From positions 2,125,199 through 2,189,198 of the forward strand of contig NZ_FOJF01000001.1 of the NCBI RefSeq assembly GCF_900110995.1: a stretch of DNA of 64,000 nt, given 5' to 3'. The first letter of the stretch is position 1. Every line of letters starts with the position of its first letter. Below the pieces are notes generated by a model. It was given only the letters and a program-made list of their open reading frames with translations, made no database searches and had not been told where the DNA came from. Below are positions 56,363-64,000 of this stretch, one piece after another. The translations under genes and the position numbers were made by a program. The DNA is from Chitinophaga sp. YR573 (lineage in GTDB: Bacteria > Bacteroidota > Bacteroidia > Chitinophagales > Chitinophagaceae).

Positions 56363-56370
56363 CAAAGATA
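56363..56370 (-). promoter_or_regulatory. -7 promoter box of mfd
   Basis: The minus strand reads TATCTTTG, an exact TAnnTTTG, only 8 bp before the ATG at 56354. A transcript starting the usual distance downstream would be leaderless or nearly so. Confidence 0.5.
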
Positions 56371-56426
56371 CGAAGAAATCGAAAACGGACTATTTTCGTT
56401 AAATTTAAAAGAGAAATTCCACGCAA

Positions 56427-57152
56427 ATGCTAGAACAATGGTATAATGGTTACGTAACCCGTATTGTACAGGAGACGCCTAATACAAGACGGTTCTGGAT
56501 ACAGATCAGGGAAAAAGACTGTTTTGACTTCAAACCTGGTCAGTTTGTTACCCTGGATCTCCCCATTCACGAAAAGAAGAATAAACGCTGGCGAAGCTAC
56601 TCTATCGCCTCTCCACCGAACGGGACCAATGAAATTGAACTGGTCATCGTATTGCTGCAGGGCGGAGCGGGTACTACCTACCTCTTCAATGAAGTGAAAG
56701 AAGGCAGCGAGCTGGTACTGAAAGGGCCATTGGGCTGCTTCACCTTACCCGAACAGCTGGATAGGGAGCTTTTCCTTATCTGCACCGGCACAGGGATTGC
56801 CCCCTTCCGGGCTATGGCACACCATATCCATACACATGGCATTCCCCATCAGCCCGTACACCTTATTTATGGCTGCCGGCAGCAATGCGACCTGCTCTAT
56901 GCGGATGAAATGTGGCAACTGCAGAATCAGCTGCCAGGCTTTCAATACCTGCCAACGCTCTCTCAGGAGGACGATTCCTGGACACGCCATAAAGGATATG
57001 TACACCTGATCTATGAGGAATTACTGGCCCTGAACAAAAGGCCGGCTTATTTCTTTCTCTGTGGATGGAAGGAAATGATTGATGAGGCGAAACAGCGGAT
57101 TATGGCAATGGGGTACGACAGACACGATATTCACCTGGAGTTATATGGATAA
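56427..57152 (+). CDS. FAD-binding ferredoxin-NADP reductase
   Basis: 241 residues, one FNR module without a fused ferredoxin domain. It passes electrons between NADPH and ferredoxin or flavodoxin. Seen: the FAD motif KRWRSYSIASPP near 50, ELVLKGPLGCF, the NADP-binding motif FLICTGTGIAPFRAMAHHI near 110, IYGCRQQCDLLYADE, and the C-terminal FFLCGWKEMIDEAKQ and DRHDIHLELYG. The last aromatic residue, normally stacked on the flavin, is Tyr followed by Gly. The stop codon lies inside repeat copy 5. It is divergent from mfd. Confidence 0.9.
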   Translation: MLEQWYNGYVTRIVQETPNTRRFWIQIREKDCFDFKPGQFVTLDLPIHEKKNKRWRSYSIASPPNGTNEIELVIVLLQGGAGTTYLFNEVKEGSELVLKGPLGCFTLPEQLDRELFLICTGTGIAPFRAMAHHIHTHGIPHQPVHLIYGCRQQCDLLYADEMWQLQNQLPGFQYLPTLSQEDDSWTRHKGYVHLIYEELLALNKRPAYFFLCGWKEMIDEAKQRIMAMGYDRHDIHLELYG

Positions 57153-57222
57153 TTTGTGATGGTGCTTCGCACCATCACAAATTATGAGAGGGTTTTGCAG
57201 GGCATCGCCCTGCACCCAAAAT
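57151..57222 (-). repeat. Double-hairpin intergenic repeat, copy 5
   Basis: Inverted orientation. Perfect 15-bp arms AATTTGTGATGGTGC (57151-57165) and the complement at 57169-57183 with loop TTC; the left arm overlaps the last two bases of the reductase stop codon. The second hairpin is TGCAGGGC (57196-57203), loop ATC, GCCCTGCA (57207-57214). The 70-bp gap between convergent genes is entirely this element. Confidence 0.85.
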
Positions 57223-58650
57223 TTAACTGATAGCGTTTAATACTATCTCTTTTACTTTATTCAAAGGAATTCTTTCCTGTTCCATGCTATCTCTGTAACG
57301 GATAGTCACCATGTTATCTTCTTTAGTCTGATGATCGATTGTTACACAGAAAGGTGTACCAATAGCATCCTGACGGCGGTAACGTTTACCGATCGCATCT
57401 TTCTCTTCATAGAAGCAATAGAAAGCAGATTTACATTCTTCCATCAGTTCCTTGGCAATTTCCGGTAAACCATCTTTCTTGGTCAATGGGAAAATAGCCA
57501 GTTTGGTAGGAGCCAGTTTCGCAGGGAATCTCAGTACTACGCGACTATCTTCCTTACCGTCTTTAGTCAGGTCCTCTTCCGCATATGCCTCACAGATTGT
57601 CAGCAGGAACATACGATCCAGACCGATAGATGTTTCTATCACATAAGGAACATAGTTCTGATTGATCTCTGTATCAAAGTACTGTAACTTCTTCTTACTG
57701 TAAATCTGGTGTTGAGTAAGGTCAAAGTCTCCACGGGAATGGATACCTTCTACTTCCTTGAAACCGATCGGGAACTCATATTCAATATCTACTGCCGCCT
57801 TTGCATAATGCGCCAGCTTTACGTGATCTTTAAAATGATATCTTTCCGGAGAAGTGCCTAAGCTCTTATGCCATTTCATACGTTCTTCTTTCCAGTATGC
57901 ATACCACTCACCCTCAGTGCCAGGGCGGATGAAGAACTGCATTTCCATCTGTTCGAATTCACGCATACGGAAAATGAACTGACGGGCTACGATTTCATTA
58001 CGGAAAGCCTTACCGGTCTGCGCGATACCAAAAGGTATCTTCATACGGCCGGTTTTCTGCACATTCAGGAAGTTCACGAAAATACCCTGAGCCGTTTCCG
58101 GACGCAGGTATATTTCGCTGGCCTCATCCGTCACACTACCCAGCTGGGTAGAGAACATCAGGTTAAACTGACGGATTTCCGTCCAATTGGCCGTTTTACT
58201 TATTGAACACTTTATCTTATTATCGTCTATTAACTGTTTAAGACCTGCATAATCCGCATCTTTCTCCAGAAGTTCCATTTTAGCCAACAGTGCCTCACCT
58301 TCCTCTTTCGGTAAGTCAGCAGCAAACGCTTCTATCAGGTGATCCACCCGGTAACGTTTCTTACTGTCTTTATTATCTATCATGGGATCGCTGAAACTGT
58401 CCACATGGCCGGACGCTTTCCAGGTAGTAGGGTGCATGAAGATGGCAGCATCAATCCCCACAATGTTTTCGTGCATCTGGGTCATGCTCTTCCACCAGTA
58501 GTCGCGGATGTTCTTCTTCAACTGTGCTCCGTACTGGCCATAATCATATACCGCACTTAATCCATCGTAAATCTCGCTGGACGGGAAAACGAAACCGTAT
58601 TCTTTACAATGCGCAATAATCGCCGGGAATTTATTCTGATCTGTTGCCAT
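57223..58650 (-). CDS. glyS: Glycyl-tRNA synthetase (alpha2 type)
   Basis: 475 residues, the single-chain homodimeric type rather than the split GlyQ/GlyS. It charges tRNA-Gly. Seen: an N-terminal SSEIYDGLSAVYDYGQYGAQLKKNIRDYWW, motif 2 EIYLRPETAQGIFVNFLNVQ, PFGIAQTGKAFRNEI, RQFIFRMREFEQMEMQFF, GIHSRGDFDLTQH and motif 3 PYVIETSIGLDRMFLLTICEAY. The C-terminal anticodon domain includes APTKLAIFPLTKKDGLPEIA. The symbol glyS in this genome means the eukaryotic-like one-chain enzyme. A repeat copy follows the stop. Confidence 0.95.
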   Translation of the reverse strand: MATDQNKFPAIIAHCKEYGFVFPSSEIYDGLSAVYDYGQYGAQLKKNIRDYWWKSMTQMHENIVGIDAAIFMHPTTWKASGHVDSFSDPMIDNKDSKKRYRVDHLIEAFAADLPKEEGEALLAKMELLEKDADYAGLKQLIDDNKIKCSISKTANWTEIRQFNLMFSTQLGSVTDEASEIYLRPETAQGIFVNFLNVQKTGRMKIPFGIAQTGKAFRNEIVARQFIFRMREFEQMEMQFFIRPGTEGEWYAYWKEERMKWHKSLGTSPERYHFKDHVKLAHYAKAAVDIEYEFPIGFKEVEGIHSRGDFDLTQHQIYSKKKLQYFDTEINQNYVPYVIETSIGLDRMFLLTICEAYAEEDLTKDGKEDSRVVLRFPAKLAPTKLAIFPLTKKDGLPEIAKELMEECKSAFYCFYEEKDAIGKRYRRQDAIGTPFCVTIDHQTKEDNMVTIRYRDSMEQERIPLNKVKEIVLNAIS

Positions 58651-58657
58651 AATGGCG

Positions 58658-58665
58658 CAAATATA
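58658..58665 (-). promoter_or_regulatory. -7 promoter box of glyS
   Basis: The minus strand reads TATATTTG, an exact TAnnTTTG, 7 bp before the ATG at 58650. A start at the usual distance would give a leaderless transcript, as for mfd. Confidence 0.5.
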
Positions 58666-58680
58666 ATAAGGCTTTCGGAA

Positions 58681-59661
58681 TTAACGGGACTCAGGAGCAG
58701 GCTTTTCCTCTGAAATCCTTGCTTCAAGTGGGGCAGTTGACTCTACCGGAATCTCTTTCACCCATACTGCATAGGCATTAGGCTGGATTCTCGCCCCATG
58801 ATATTCGGCATATACCTGGGTAAATTCTGCGCCAAAATACAGGATAATAGCGGAGTAATATACCCATAGTAAAATAATGACGATAGACCCTGCGGCCCCG
58901 TAAGCAGAGCCTATTTTGCTGGCACCCAGGTAAAACCCGATCGCAAATTTACCGATCATAAACAGCACTGCTGTGGTAACAGCGCCCACTATCACATGCT
59001 TCCACTGCACCTTGGCATCGGGTAATACTTTGAATATAATAGCAAATAAGAGGGTGATAATAATAAAGGTTATTCCGAGGTTAATAATGTAAATGATTAC
59101 CACACTTACCTCTGTTACCTGGGGTAATAAAAGGATTAACTGCTTACCAAATAATTCTATCAGCCCGTTCAATGCCAGTGATACCAGCAATATAAATCCC
59201 AGGCTGATGACCATGGAAAAGGAGAGCAGACGGTTTATGAGGATCTTAAGCAACCCGTTTTTAGGCTTGGCTTTCAGCTGCCAGATGAAATTGATGGAAT
59301 CCTGGATTTCCCCGAATACCCCGGTAGCACCAAAAATAAGGGTGATTACCCCTACAACAGTGGCCCAGGTAGAATCTCCGGAAAGCGTTGCATTTTTAAT
59401 CATCTCCTGAATCTGTAAAGCAGCCTGATTACCTACCAGGTGATTGATCTGCCCATATACACTACCTTCTATTGCCTCTCTTCCCAGGAATACCTGGAAA
59501 AGTGTAATGATCACAATCAGCATGGGAGCGATGGAGAAGATCGTATAATAAGAAAGCGCCGCGCTCAGTTTCAGGACCTTATCATCGATAAAATCATTAC
59601 CTGTCTGTTTCAGCACCAGCCAATAACCTTTTATAATTCCGGGACGTTCCATATCATTCAT
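58681..59661 (-). CDS. YihY/virulence factor BrkB family membrane protein
   Basis: 326 residues; ATG 59652 (MERPGII) is also possible. Six membrane helices carry the YihY pattern: LSAALSYYTIFSIAPMLIVIITLF, then TLIFGATGVFGEIQDSINFIWQL, and a final SIVIILLWVYYSAIILYFGAEFTQVY. Despite the name RNase BN in older annotations, these are membrane proteins of unknown function. The gene lies 19 bp after the MazG-like gene, with glyS starting 30 bp downstream; the four genes dtd-mazG-brkB-glyS are all on the minus strand. Confidence 0.92.
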   Translation of the reverse strand: MNDMERPGIIKGYWLVLKQTGNDFIDDKVLKLSAALSYYTIFSIAPMLIVIITLFQVFLGREAIEGSVYGQINHLVGNQAALQIQEMIKNATLSGDSTWATVVGVITLIFGATGVFGEIQDSINFIWQLKAKPKNGLLKILINRLLSFSMVISLGFILLVSLALNGLIELFGKQLILLLPQVTEVSVVIIYIINLGITFIIITLLFAIIFKVLPDAKVQWKHVIVGAVTTAVLFMIGKFAIGFYLGASKIGSAYGAAGSIVIILLWVYYSAIILYFGAEFTQVYAEYHGARIQPNAYAVWVKEIPVESTAPLEARISEEKPAPESR

Positions 59662-59680
59662 TTATCAAAAAATCGGCCTT

Positions 59681-60007
59681 TTATTGCAGCTTCTTGTTTT
59701 CCTTATGCCGGGTAGCATCCCGGATATTTTTCTTTTCGAAGTTCTTTTCCATCGCCTCTGTCATATCTATCCCCGTCTGATTGGCGATGCAGAGCAGCAC
59801 CCACAGTACATCTGCCAGCTCATCTGCCAATTCTTTTTTCTGATCGGATTCCTTAGATGACTGATCTCCATATTTCCTGGCCATAATACGGGCCACTTCC
59901 CCCACCTCTTCAGTTAAAATGGCCATGTTGGTGAGTTCACTGAAATAGCGCACACCCACGGTTTTGATCCAGCCATCTATTTTCTCCTGAGTTTCCTGAA
60001 TTGTCAT
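59681..60007 (-). CDS. MazG-like nucleotide pyrophosphohydrolase
   Basis: 108 residues, the small one-domain type. MazG-like enzymes hydrolyse nucleoside triphosphates to monophosphates as housecleaning or ppGpp-related enzymes. The metal motif is present: MAILTEEVGEVARIM (E-E-x-x-E) and KKELADELADVLWVLLCIANQTG (E-x-x-D). The start overlaps the dtd stop by 4 bp, which suggests translational coupling. Confidence 0.92.
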   Translation of the reverse strand: MTIQETQEKIDGWIKTVGVRYFSELTNMAILTEEVGEVARIMARKYGDQSSKESDQKKELADELADVLWVLLCIANQTGIDMTEAMEKNFEKKNIRDATRHKENKKLQ

Positions 60008-60456
60008 TCTTTATTTTTTGTGTCAATGATAATTGTCACCGGCCCATCATTCAGCAGTGCTACTTTCATATCCGCACCGAAGATACCTGTGTAAATCTGT
60101 TTTCCCATATCCAAACCCAGTTGGATAATCATTTGTTCATATAAAGGGATAGCAATATCTGGTTTACCGGCACGGATATAAGAAGGACGGTTCCCTTTTT
60201 TAGTAGCTGCATACAGGGTAAACTGACTCACTAACAAGATATCTCCATCCACCTCTTTAACAGACTGGTTCATCACTCCCTCCGCATCATTAAAGATGCG
60301 CAGGTTAGTGATCTTATTACTTAGCCATATAATGTCCTCTGTTGTATCCGCATCTTCTACCCCCAGTAATACCAGTAACCCGGTGTTGATACTACCGGTA
60401 ATCTGGTCTTCTACCGTGACAGATGCTTTGGTAACACGCTGTATAACTGCACGCAT
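60004..60456 (-). CDS. dtd: D-aminoacyl-tRNA deacylase
   Basis: 150 residues, standard for DTD. It removes D-amino acids, and glycine mischarged on tRNA-Ala, from tRNA. Motifs: MRAVIQRVTKASVTV at the start, LVSQFTLYAATKKGNRPSY near 77 with the SQxT active-site motif, and the gatekeeping ALLNDGPVTIIID (NxGPVT type, here NDGPVT). It is in the minus-strand cluster 61767-57223, together with glyS, another tRNA-fidelity gene. Confidence 0.96.
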   Translation of the reverse strand: MRAVIQRVTKASVTVEDQITGSINTGLLVLLGVEDADTTEDIIWLSNKITNLRIFNDAEGVMNQSVKEVDGDILLVSQFTLYAATKKGNRPSYIRAGKPDIAIPLYEQMIIQLGLDMGKQIYTGIFGADMKVALLNDGPVTIIIDTKNKE

Positions 60457-60468
60457 ATAGGTAATGCT

Positions 60469-61767
60469 TTAGATACCCTGTACATTCTTCACCTCCATAA
60501 TATCTTCCGGCTCCAGTTCAGGATAAAATAATTCTATCAGGAAATAATAATACAGATAAATAAGTGAAAGATAAATAATAAAGCGGTCATCAATAGAATA
60601 TGCGATAGTGAGAATATTAAATCCGACTACGGCATACACAAATATTTTATTGTAAGGCAGCCTGATATAAGCCAGGATCTTTAACAGGTATATAACCGAC
60701 AGAATGCCTATTCCTACCAATCTCAGGCCGGTAGGCACTACCAGCATATGGTAGATGTTATAAACAGTAACGATAATCCCGACAGCGATCATTACTTTTT
60801 TAGCCAGCCCTCTGTCTGCATTTGTATAATCAAGACCATTATCTACCACTGTACCTTCTCTTTCTTTTGAGAAAAAACTGATCACTACTGCTATAATATT
60901 TACACCCGGGATCAGGTGCAGCAATAATAACCAGGGACTATACTTACCTATGGTCAAAGCCCTGCTGCTAATAATATTACGCAGCAACAAAGTCCCGGTA
61001 TACAAAAATAATACACCCGCCAGTATGAATATACCGGAGAGTAATATTGGCTCTCCGTTCATTTTTTCTTTTGCAAACATCACTTCTATCCTTGTATTCA
61101 GGTCCCCTACACAACTCATCCACACAAAGAAAATGGCTATCCATATAAAAAGATATTCCCATTTGTTCAATACCTGTATTTTGGAATATAGTTTTTCAAA
61201 GATATTTCCCGAAGCAAAACCATTTTCAATAAGGAAAACAAGTACATAGTAAAAGATGATTTTACACCAGTTTTGCAACAGGATGTCCATGAAGAAATGG
61301 TAAGGACCACTGCTGAAAGGGTTACCTGTTTTAGGTAAAAGATAAAAAATCAAAGCTGCGAGTAGTCCTGCGGTGTACTTTTTCTCTGTTCCCTTCAGGT
61401 AAAACCGGGTGATAATCACCATCAGATTGGCTATAAAACTATTCAGATGAGTTAATAACAGCCAGTTGTTTATGTTCAGGTGTGCTTCATTATTATGTAT
61501 TAAATAATCCTCCATGAAAAATTTCTCCATTAAATAGACCTGCATTAAATATTGCAGTCCGAAAAACGCAATAATAACACAGCTGATGATCCCTGCATTC
61601 ATCCATTTTTTCTCTATAATGAATTCCCATAAAAAAAATGCAGCTAAAGTAACCAGGATATTTACCGGGGCAGGTAATGGATAATAATCCGTCAATCCCC
61701 ATATAAGAAGGGCAGGTATAAAACTGGTTTTTAGGACGCGCAGCTGTAAGGAAGTAAGGAAAGTCAT
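60469..61767 (-). CDS. Multispanning membrane protein of unknown function
   Basis: 432 residues with about 11-12 hydrophobic helices, no signal-peptide cleavage site and a short acidic C-terminal tail (YPELEPEDIMEVKNVQGI). Seen: few charged residues between helices apart from KGTEKKY and SFFSKEREGT. I do not recognise a family; no transporter or glycosyltransferase motif is visible. It is 12 bp upstream of dtd and probably first in that operon. Its upstream neighbour arfB is divergent. Confidence 0.7.
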   Translation of the reverse strand: MTFLTSLQLRVLKTSFIPALLIWGLTDYYPLPAPVNILVTLAAFFLWEFIIEKKWMNAGIISCVIIAFFGLQYLMQVYLMEKFFMEDYLIHNNEAHLNINNWLLLTHLNSFIANLMVIITRFYLKGTEKKYTAGLLAALIFYLLPKTGNPFSSGPYHFFMDILLQNWCKIIFYYVLVFLIENGFASGNIFEKLYSKIQVLNKWEYLFIWIAIFFVWMSCVGDLNTRIEVMFAKEKMNGEPILLSGIFILAGVLFLYTGTLLLRNIISSRALTIGKYSPWLLLLHLIPGVNIIAVVISFFSKEREGTVVDNGLDYTNADRGLAKKVMIAVGIIVTVYNIYHMLVVPTGLRLVGIGILSVIYLLKILAYIRLPYNKIFVYAVVGFNILTIAYSIDDRFIIYLSLIYLYYYFLIELFYPELEPEDIMEVKNVQGI

Positions 61768-61848
61768 GATATAGGTTTTAATAGAAGTGTCCCGAATAAA
61801 TTACCTTTATTAAATTACGATAATCAATCATAAGAAAAAGCTAATATA

Positions 61849-62247
61849 ATGAGTATAGATCTTGCCCCGGAAATTAATTTCCGGACTGCCCGCAGCGGTG
61901 GTAGTGGAGGGCAAAATGTGAATAAGGTAGAAACGATGGTAGAAGGATACTTTCATGTAGAGGAATCTGGTTTGCTCACGCCTGAGCAAAAAATACTGAT
62001 ACAGGAAAAACTGTCAAACCGCATAAATTCGGAAGGTTTTTTGCAGGTACGTTCTCAGGAAGAGCGCACCCAGCTGGGCAATAAACAGCTGGTAGTTAAA
62101 AAAATGAACGAACTTGTGCAGAAGGCTTTGATAAAGCCAAGGAAGCGCATTGCTACCAAACCCTCGAAGGCTGTAAAGGAGAAACGGCTGCAATTCAAAA
62201 AGCAGCTGTCTGAGAAAAAACAAGGCCGCAGGAAAGGATTGGAATAA
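61849..62247 (+). CDS. arfB: Alternative ribosome-rescue factor ArfB
   Basis: 132 residues. ArfB hydrolyses peptidyl-tRNA on ribosomes stalled at the 3' end of broken mRNA. The catalytic GGQ (residues 20-22) lies in RSGGSGGQNVNKVETMVE. The C-terminal tail is Lys/Arg-rich (KRLQFKKQLSEKKQGRRKG), as needed to enter the mRNA channel. The small size excludes a full RF1/RF2. The flippase gene follows after 25 bp, possibly cotranscribed. Confidence 0.95.
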   Translation: MSIDLAPEINFRTARSGGSGGQNVNKVETMVEGYFHVEESGLLTPEQKILIQEKLSNRINSEGFLQVRSQEERTQLGNKQLVVKKMNELVQKALIKPRKRIATKPSKAVKEKRLQFKKQLSEKKQGRRKGLE

Positions 62248-62272
62248 TTAATTTTGGTTAAAAATCAGGGCT

Positions 62273-63808
62273 TTGAGTATTAAATCATTAGCAGGACAGA
62301 CGATATACTACGGTTTTAGTAACATAGCAAGTAAACTGCTTAACTACTTTTTAACCCCTCTTTACCTGGAACTGATGACGCAGGCTGCCTACGGAGAAAT
62401 GTCTACCGTATATGCCTACGTGCCCTTTATGAATATTATACTCACTTATGGCATGGAAACCGCCTTTTTCCGCTTTGCGAAAAAGGAGAACAGCCGTTCC
62501 GTATTAAGTGTCTCTACCCTTTCATTATTATTTACCACTATAGGTATCACCATATTATTATTGTTACTGCGTGGTCCTGTGATCAATTCTTATGTAGGAG
62601 AGCTGGGCGGCCTGAAAGGACATCCCGGGTTTTATACAGCCGTCGTTATGATCATGGCATTTGATGCATTAACCGCCATTCCCTTTGCCCAGCTACGACT
62701 GGAGAACAGGCCGGTACGTTATGCGTTTATCCGCATCTCGGGTATCCTCACCACTATTGGCTTCAATGTTTTCTTTCTGGTGTTGGTCCCTAAATTACGA
62801 GCAGCCGGCTGGCATTGGCTGCCACTCGTCGATAAAGATGACCAGGTAGGCTTCATCTATCTCAGCAACATGCTGGGTAGCGCCGTTACCCTGTTGTTAT
62901 TCCTGCCGCAGTTACTGCGTATTAAATGGGAGTTTGATACAAAGCTGTGGAGACAAATGCTGAACTATGCCGTTCCCCTGATCATAGTGGGTATGGCCGG
63001 TATGGTGAACGAAACCTTCGACCGGGCCTGGTTCCTGCCACAGTACCTGCCTGGCAATGACATGGAGATCAAGAAACAGCTGATCGGTATTTATGCCGCC
63101 AACTATAAGCTGGCCATCCTGATTACCATGTTCATACAGGCATTTAAGTTAGGAGCAGAGCCCTTTTTCTTTAAACAGGCAGAGGGACTGAATCCTCAGA
63201 AGCTGTATGCCCGTATCATGAAACTCTTTGTGGTGCTGCTCTGTTTTATGTTCCTGTTCGTAAGTCTGTACCTGAATATATGGAAGATCTTCCTGCGTAA
63301 ACCAGTGTATTATCCGGGTATGAAGATCGTACCGGTATTACTGCTGGCCAATATGTTCTTAGGTATTTATTATAATCTCACTATCTGGTTCAAACTCACA
63401 GACCGTACCCGCACAGGCGCCATCATTACCATCATTACGGCAGTAATGGCCTTTTTGCTTAACTGGTGGTGGATTCCAAGAATGGGCTACTTTGGAGCAG
63501 CCCTTGCCACTATGGTATGTTACTTTATCCAGATGGCAGTATGTTACTTCCTGGGACAGAAGTACTATCCGGTACCTTACCACCTGCCCAGGATCATCAC
63601 TTACATTATCACCGCGGTGCTTACCTATTACTGCTTCGATTTCCTGAACCGGAAACTGATTTCCCCGGATGATATCTATGCGCTTAAACCATTGTCACTG
63701 ATAGTGGCTACCCTGTTTTTTGGCGCTTATATCTGGTTCCTGCTGAAAATGGAGAAGAAAGAGTTTTCCCGCCTGCCGTTCATCGGTAAGTTCGTCAGCA
63801 GGATCTAA
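62273..63808 (+). CDS. Wzx-like polysaccharide flippase / oligosaccharide exporter
   Basis: 511 residues from TTG 62273 (MSIKSLAGQTIYYG); no upstream ATG is in frame. About 14 membrane helices of the MATE/PST fold begin SIKSLAGQTIYYGFSNIASKLLNYFLTPLYLELMTQ in the family manner, with YGEMSTVYAYVPFMNIILTYGMETAFFRFAKKE. Such proteins flip undecaprenyl-linked oligosaccharides for O-antigen or exopolysaccharide. No glycosyltransferases are adjacent, so the glycan is unknown. The stop codon overlaps that of the convergent MBL gene. Confidence 0.9.
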   Translation: MSIKSLAGQTIYYGFSNIASKLLNYFLTPLYLELMTQAAYGEMSTVYAYVPFMNIILTYGMETAFFRFAKKENSRSVLSVSTLSLLFTTIGITILLLLLRGPVINSYVGELGGLKGHPGFYTAVVMIMAFDALTAIPFAQLRLENRPVRYAFIRISGILTTIGFNVFFLVLVPKLRAAGWHWLPLVDKDDQVGFIYLSNMLGSAVTLLLFLPQLLRIKWEFDTKLWRQMLNYAVPLIIVGMAGMVNETFDRAWFLPQYLPGNDMEIKKQLIGIYAANYKLAILITMFIQAFKLGAEPFFFKQAEGLNPQKLYARIMKLFVVLLCFMFLFVSLYLNIWKIFLRKPVYYPGMKIVPVLLLANMFLGIYYNLTIWFKLTDRTRTGAIITIITAVMAFLLNWWWIPRMGYFGAALATMVCYFIQMAVCYFLGQKYYPVPYHLPRIITYIITAVLTYYCFDFLNRKLISPDDIYALKPLSLIVATLFFGAYIWFLLKMEKKEFSRLPFIGKFVSRI

Positions 63809-64000
63809 TGCAGAAAAGGATTGGTCTTTTTCTCAAATCCTATGGTCGTAGACCTTCCGTGTCCGGGATATACGGTTACATCATCGGGCAATACGAACAA
63901 TTTTTCCTGTATGCTGTTAATTAATGTCTGATGGTCTCCACCGGGCAGGTCTGTGCGGCCAATGCTCTGGTAGAATAACACATCACCACCAATTACAAAC
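63805..64000 (-). CDS. MBL-fold metallo-hydrolase, 5' truncated
   Basis: 65 complete C-terminal codons are visible; the rest lies beyond the window. On the minus strand they read FVIGGDVLFYQSIGRTDLPG, then GDHQTLINSIQEKLFVLPDD, TVYPGHGRSTTIGFEKK and NPFLH. The order GGDVLF, SIGRTDLPGGD, YPGHGxxTTIG is that of glyoxalase-II-like beta-lactamase-fold hydrolases, giving metal ligands Asp and His. The last four bases overlap the flippase stop in convergent orientation. The substrate is unknown; persulfide or hydroxyacyl-thiol hydrolysis is common in the family. Confidence 0.85.
   Translation of the reverse strand, partial: FVIGGDVLFYQSIGRTDLPGGDHQTLINSIQEKLFVLPDDVTVYPGHGRSTTIGFEKKTNPFLH

Overview
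The window looks like a chromosomal segment of a Bacteroidota, most likely a Chitinophaga-like member of the Chitinophagaceae. The evidence is two SusC/SusD outer-membrane pairs, a lectin/PKD protein with a gliding/type B type-IX-secretion C-terminus, DUF2490 and DUF3078 families, LytS/LytTR signalling, few Shine-Dalgarno sites, and repeated TAnnTTTG -7 promoter boxes. No rRNA, tRNA, CRISPR array, prophage or transposase gene was seen. Two genes run off the ends: a TolC-family protein on the left and an MBL-fold hydrolase on the right.

Layout. 1-10.7 kb: TolC end, a carboxypeptidase-regulatory-like secreted protein, a divergent PRPP-synthetase paralogue, a GNAT acetyltransferase, the first SusC/SusD pair, DUF2490, YcxB-like and a small secreted protein. 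10.7-11.7 kb: about 1 kb without genes, holding a 378-bp MITE-like element. 11.7-17.9 kb: GGGP synthase, a LytTR/LytS pair, dxs and a PaaE-like reductase. 18-28.3 kb: pirin, OsmC, YceI, AraC, scpA, DUF3078, mscL, PPK2, an EamA transporter, frr, a WecA-like transferase and a lone N-terminal transketolase subunit. 28.5-38.3 kb: rbfA with a LolC/E-like permease, an MsbA-like ABC exporter, a GpgS-like glycosyltransferase fused to a degenerate SerB-like HAD domain, a DksA-like protein with a histone-H1-like tail, and ileS. 38.5-50 kb: a PepSY-like secreted protein, a Cys-rich AraC regulator, a phased TATATAA array, an AsmA-like protein, gyrB, a lipoprotein and the second SusC/SusD pair. 50-64 kb: SIMPL protein, lectin/PKD protein, mfd, an FNR-type reductase, glyS, BrkB, MazG-like, dtd, a multispanning protein, arfB, a Wzx-like flippase and the MBL hydrolase.

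Non-coding structure is the least explained part. Five copies of one intergenic double-hairpin repeat (about 1093, 9470, 16420, 28386, 57151) sit at gene 3' ends; stem changes between copies are mostly compensated. A 93-bp array upstream of the AsmA-like gene carries five TATATAA boxes exactly 11 bp apart plus two inverted ones, and can fold in two competing ways. The 378-bp element has 21-bp imperfect terminal inverted repeats and a 5-bp flanking duplication. The most unusual protein is the GpgS-HAD fusion, whose phosphatase half has lost its expected nucleophile. Most other genes are ordinary housekeeping or envelope genes, often closed by strong intrinsic terminators. All functional calls come from sequence reading alone.
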